This document shows, piece by piece, positions 5,251-7,290 of a DNA stretch of 7,290 nucleotides (the stretch's first letter is position 1; the number at the start of each line of letters is the position of its first letter). The DNA comes from Patescibacteria group bacterium. GTDB taxonomy: Bacteria > Patescibacteriota > Doudnabacteria > UBA920. Location of the stretch: assembly GCA_023473845.1 (NCBI GenBank), contig JAMCYA010000047.1, positions 1-7,290 of the forward strand, written 5' to 3'. A program made the translations under genes and the position numbers. Below the pieces are notes generated by a model. That model was not told the origin of the DNA. It saw nothing but the letters and a program-made list of their open reading frames with translations, and searched no databases.

Positions 5251-6297
5251 ATGGATTTGACCCAAACTTTCCACCCCAATCTTTACCTGATTTTTGAACT
5301 CCTGGGCGCAATTTCGTTTGTCGCTATTTTGGCCCGGGAAATTTACCAAAAAAATGAAACCCGTGTTTTTGAAATCCTTAGCGCGCTGATTTTCGGCCTA
5401 CTTTTGGAAATTGGCAACACCCACCTGGGCCACACCTACACCTACAGCCCAAATTTTGTAATCCAGATCTTCAATGTCCCCCTGGCAATCGGCGTCTACT
5501 GGGCACTAATTATTTACAGCGTCATGCTGCTTTCGGACCAGTACCGGCTCCCCTGGGTTATTCGTCCGTTCATGGATGCGCTCACAGCCATAATCTTAGA
5601 CCTGTACTTAGACGTAGTGGCCGTACGTTTGGGTTTTTGGACTTGGGTTATTCCCAAAAACCAGGAATGGTACGGCATCCCTTTTGATAACCTGGCGGGC
5701 TGGATTTTTGTGGTTATTGCTTTTTCCTTTATCATCCGTTTTATCCGGACGCTTAACCTAAAACGCTGGCTGACGCGGCTAATGCTAATCCTAAGTCCGC
5801 TGTTGGCCTACCTGGGCCTGATGCTGCTTTTGGCCCTGTTCGGTTTTCTCAGTCTGCTGCCCTATGCCTTGAATAACTGGGGCCAGTGGACAGCTGCGGA
5901 TATTAATCCCAATATCAATGTTTTCTACAATCCCGAAATCCAATTGTGGAAAATCATTATTTTTGTGGCCATACTGGTTCAGCTGGCCAACATTGTGGTA
6001 AGCGCCATGATCAAATACCGGAAAAAGTATGTTTGGCACTTTGACCTGCTAAGCTTTACCATCCTGACCAGCATGCACCTGTTTATCATTATTACCCTAT
6101 TCACTTCGGGCACCTATCGGGAACTGCCTATTTTTATCTTTTTTGCCGCATGTTTTTTTTCCATCCACCTGCTCCTTCATTTTTTACCCCACACTTTGCA
6201 GAAGCCTAAAGTCTACTATTTTTTCCGCCGAATTGGAAAAACCTTGAATTCGGAGGAAAGGCATATGGAAAAATTCGTGGAAGCCAACCTAAAATAA
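5251..6297 (+). CDS. Carotenoid biosynthesis protein family (DUF422/CruF-like) membrane protein
   Basis: This 348-aa polytopic membrane protein has about eight or nine hydrophobic segments. The region 48-160 shows the DUF422 pattern: a membrane helix ending in LLLEIGNTHLG (E53), a Tyr-rich turn (HTYTYSP), NVPLAIGVYWALIIY, then PFMDALTAIILDLYLDVVAVRLGFWTW (D109, D117, D121) and WYGIPFDNLAGW (140-151). In CruF and bisanhydrobacterioruberin hydratase the family hydrates carotenoid ends, with conserved acidic residues in the membrane. No carotenoid genes are in the window, and members in small genomes have no proven activity, so the reaction is left open. The C-terminal half (about 175-320) has further helices not matched to a known motif. 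The start is fixed by TATAAT six bases upstream. The next gene follows after 4 nt. Confidence 0.78.
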   Translation: MDLTQTFHPNLYLIFELLGAISFVAILAREIYQKNETRVFEILSALIFGLLLEIGNTHLGHTYTYSPNFVIQIFNVPLAIGVYWALIIYSVMLLSDQYRLPWVIRPFMDALTAIILDLYLDVVAVRLGFWTWVIPKNQEWYGIPFDNLAGWIFVVIAFSFIIRFIRTLNLKRWLTRLMLILSPLLAYLGLMLLLALFGFLSLLPYALNNWGQWTAADINPNINVFYNPEIQLWKIIIFVAILVQLANIVVSAMIKYRKKYVWHFDLLSFTILTSMHLFIIITLFTSGTYRELPIFIFFAACFFSIHLLLHFLPHTLQKPKVYYFFRRIGKTLNSEERHMEKFVEANLK

Positions 6298-6301
6298 ACC
6301 T

Positions 6302-6556
6302 ATGGGCAATCTGGAACAAAAAATAACGGAAATCCTGGAGCGTAATCGGAAAGTGGAAGCCGACAAAGCCTGGGAAACTTCCCTGACTCGACGGCTGTTT
6401 ATTGCGCTTTTTACCTACCTCTGCGCCTGGGCTTGGCTGATCCTCATCGGGCAGCGGCTGGCCTGGCTGACTGCCGCCGTGCCAGTCTTGGGCTATCTGC
6501 TCTCCACCCTCACCCTGCCGCCGCTTAAGGCCTGGTGGCTGAAACGAAAACAGTAA
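6302..6556 (+). CDS. Small coiled-coil, two-TM membrane protein of unknown function
   Basis: This 84-aa protein begins with a charged amphipathic helix (about 1-28, NLEQKITEILERNRKVEADKAW), likely cytoplasmic. Two membrane segments follow (about 33-50 and 55-73), and it ends in a basic tail (WWLKRKQ). By positive-inside reasoning both ends are cytoplasmic. It resembles short hypothetical proteins common in Patescibacteria with an EADKAWETS-like segment before the first helix; I recognise no assigned function. It starts 4 nt after the DUF422 gene with no Shine-Dalgarno sequence, so it is probably expressed through coupled translation and may work with that protein. Its stop codon touches the terminator stem. 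Confidence 0.8.
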   Translation: MGNLEQKITEILERNRKVEADKAWETSLTRRLFIALFTYLCAWAWLILIGQRLAWLTAAVPVLGYLLSTLTLPPLKAWWLKRKQ

Positions 6557-6591
6557 ATAAAATACGGCGCCAACAGGCGCCGTATTTTATT
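6556..6591. terminator. Bidirectional intrinsic terminator between convergent operons
   Basis: A perfect 16-bp stem (6556-6571 with 6576-6591) surrounds an AACA loop. The inner part is ACGGCGCC/GGCGCCGT and the outer arms are A-rich on the left and T-rich on the right. Transcripts from either strand end in a U-rich tract, so it can serve both the plus-strand operon ending at 6556 and the minus-strand gene ending at 6600. Confidence 0.93.
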
Positions 6592-6599
6592 ATGCGGAT

Positions 6600-7052
6600 T
6601 TAATTGCCCTGTGGGCCGCCCGGCACGGGCGCCTGTTCGGGGCGAATCTGGATTTGCTGCGCAGTAACGCTGCCGTCAGCATTGGCAGTCCCCGCAACCG
6701 TTACCTGCTGGCCTGCTGCCAGGTCCCCGGCCGAGCCGGCTACAGCCTTGCCAATGCTGGTGGTAGTAGAATAAAAAACAATTCTGGTGCTGCCATCGCG
6801 CAGCTTAAGGGTAACGCTCTTGTCGTCTTTGCTTAACACGTCCCCGCTCAGAAAACCGCCGCTTTGGCCGTTGCCGAAACGCCGCGTGCCGGCCGCCGTA
6901 CCGTTCTGGCCGTTGCCGCGCATTTGCTGAAAAGCGTTCTGTGAGTTGTTCGCCGGCCCTTTGCTTTGGGCATACTTCATGCCGCCATAAAAGCCCAGGC
7001 TTCCCGCAACCACCAAAGTCACAAGACTTATGGAAATAATTTTTTTATCCAT
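6600..7052 (-). CDS. Exported DUF5666-like protein
   Basis: This 150-aa protein has a basic start (MDKK), a hydrophobic anchor at about 5-24 with no lipobox, and a Gly/Asn/Gln-rich flexible segment (about 30-65). The compact beta domain (about 66-137) reads GFLSGDVLSKDDKSVTLKL, then STRIVFYSTTTSI, then LAAGQQVTVAG and SVTAQQIQI. This is the DUF5666 pattern: a small all-beta, OB-like domain of unknown function in secreted bacterial proteins. The C-terminus is a short Pro/Gly tail. The start has AAAGGA (7067-7062) about 9 nt upstream, the only plausible Shine-Dalgarno sequence in this window. It lies 39 nt downstream of the PAP2_C gene and may be co-transcribed with it, though AT-rich DNA in the gap could hold a promoter. 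Confidence 0.8.
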   Translation of the reverse strand: MDKKIISISLVTLVVAGSLGFYGGMKYAQSKGPANNSQNAFQQMRGNGQNGTAAGTRRFGNGQSGGFLSGDVLSKDDKSVTLKLRDGSTRIVFYSTTTSIGKAVAGSAGDLAAGQQVTVAGTANADGSVTAQQIQIRPEQAPVPGGPQGN

Positions 7053-7091
7053 GGGAGAGAATCCTTTCTATAGACTTAATAATTTATATGC

Positions 7092-7290
7092 TTAAATGCT
7101 GCCGTCAAAAAGCTTCGAGTCAGCGGGAAAAATTTTTACTGCAATACGGTAAATGCCGTAGGTAATAAAGAAGGCTGAAAAAACATCAATGGAATAATGC
7201 AGGTGGCCCAACAGAACCGCAGCGCCGAACACTACCGACGCCGCAAGAAAAACGTAGCGCAAAAGCCGGTCCACCCCGCGCTGTCTCCCT
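7092..7290 (-). CDS. PAP2_C-type (sphingomyelin-synthase-like) membrane phosphatase/transferase, C-terminal fragment
   Basis: The frame is open from the window edge to a TAA at 7094-7092, giving about 66 residues. It contains a membrane helix (YVFLAASVVFGAAVLLGHLHY) leading into HYSIDVFSAFFITYGIY, another helix, and a short polar tail (FPADSKLFDGSI). H-Y-(S/T)-x-D-V is the last catalytic motif of the PAP2_C family, whose His and Asp belong to the active-site triad in sphingomyelin synthases and related lipid phosphotransferases or phosphatases. The earlier motifs lie outside the window, so activity and lipid substrate cannot be judged. A GTG at 7274 is not the start, since reading frame and family length both continue upstream. 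Confidence 0.74.
   Translation of the reverse strand, partial: GRQRGVDRLLRYVFLAASVVFGAAVLLGHLHYSIDVFSAFFITYGIYRIAVKIFPADSKLFDGSI

Noticed and set aside
1..7290. CRISPR array, insertion sequence or prophage signal
   Set aside because: No regularly spaced repeats, transposase motifs, terminal inverted repeats or phage genes were seen; the tRNA has no duplicated 3' end to suggest an attachment site.
1..7290. Recoded TGA (code 25) as in some Patescibacteria
   Set aside because: All real genes read through at expected family length with the standard code, and TGA is used as a stop for the regulator and kinase genes.

Overview
The window most resembles a chromosome segment of a Patescibacteria (Candidate Phyla Radiation, CPR) bacterium or a similar small-genome, cell-envelope-rich lineage. 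The reasons are many short single-pass secreted or anchored proteins of families common there (FMN-binding, SH3b, DUF5666-like, a short coiled-coil/2-TM protein), tight gene packing, near absence of Shine-Dalgarno sequences, and promoters placed so that transcripts would be leaderless. The lineage is an inference from protein style; no marker gene fixes it. The standard code works throughout, with no in-frame TGA in the real genes.

Layout. Positions 1-1725 (minus strand) hold a flavinylation operon in transcription order: a 139-aa anchored FMN-binding protein, an anchored SH3b protein, a 206-aa FMN-binding protein on a long Pro/Ala arm, and the first 20 codons of what looks like ApbE, the FAD:protein FMN transferase. 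Positions 1799-4864 (minus) hold a second operon: an OmpR-family response regulator, a membrane histidine kinase, and an exported beta-propeller protein with a C-terminal OB-like domain. Positions 4865-5250 are a gene-poor gap containing tRNA-Gln(UUG) on the minus strand, its promoter and a probable terminator. Positions 5251-6556 (plus) hold a DUF422/CruF-like carotenoid-biosynthesis-family membrane protein and a small coiled-coil two-TM protein, closed by a 16-bp perfect bidirectional terminator. Positions 6600-7290 (minus) hold a DUF5666-like secreted protein and the C-terminal end of a PAP2_C (sphingomyelin-synthase-like) membrane phosphatase or transferase.

How the genes may work together. 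The same 19-bp sequence, a direct repeat of CATGAAG with an 11-bp period, lies directly upstream of both the response regulator gene and the flavin operon. In both places it sits exactly 9 bp from a -10-like hexamer. This is the geometry of an activator of the OmpR/PhoB class. The simplest model is a self-regulating two-component system controlling an extracytoplasmic flavoprotein module: two ApbE substrates, a wall- or polymer-binding SH3b protein and the transferase. The kinase operon also carries a propeller/OB protein that could be a sensor accessory or an envelope partner. The shared operator is seen in the sequence; the redox role and the regulatory direction are inferred.
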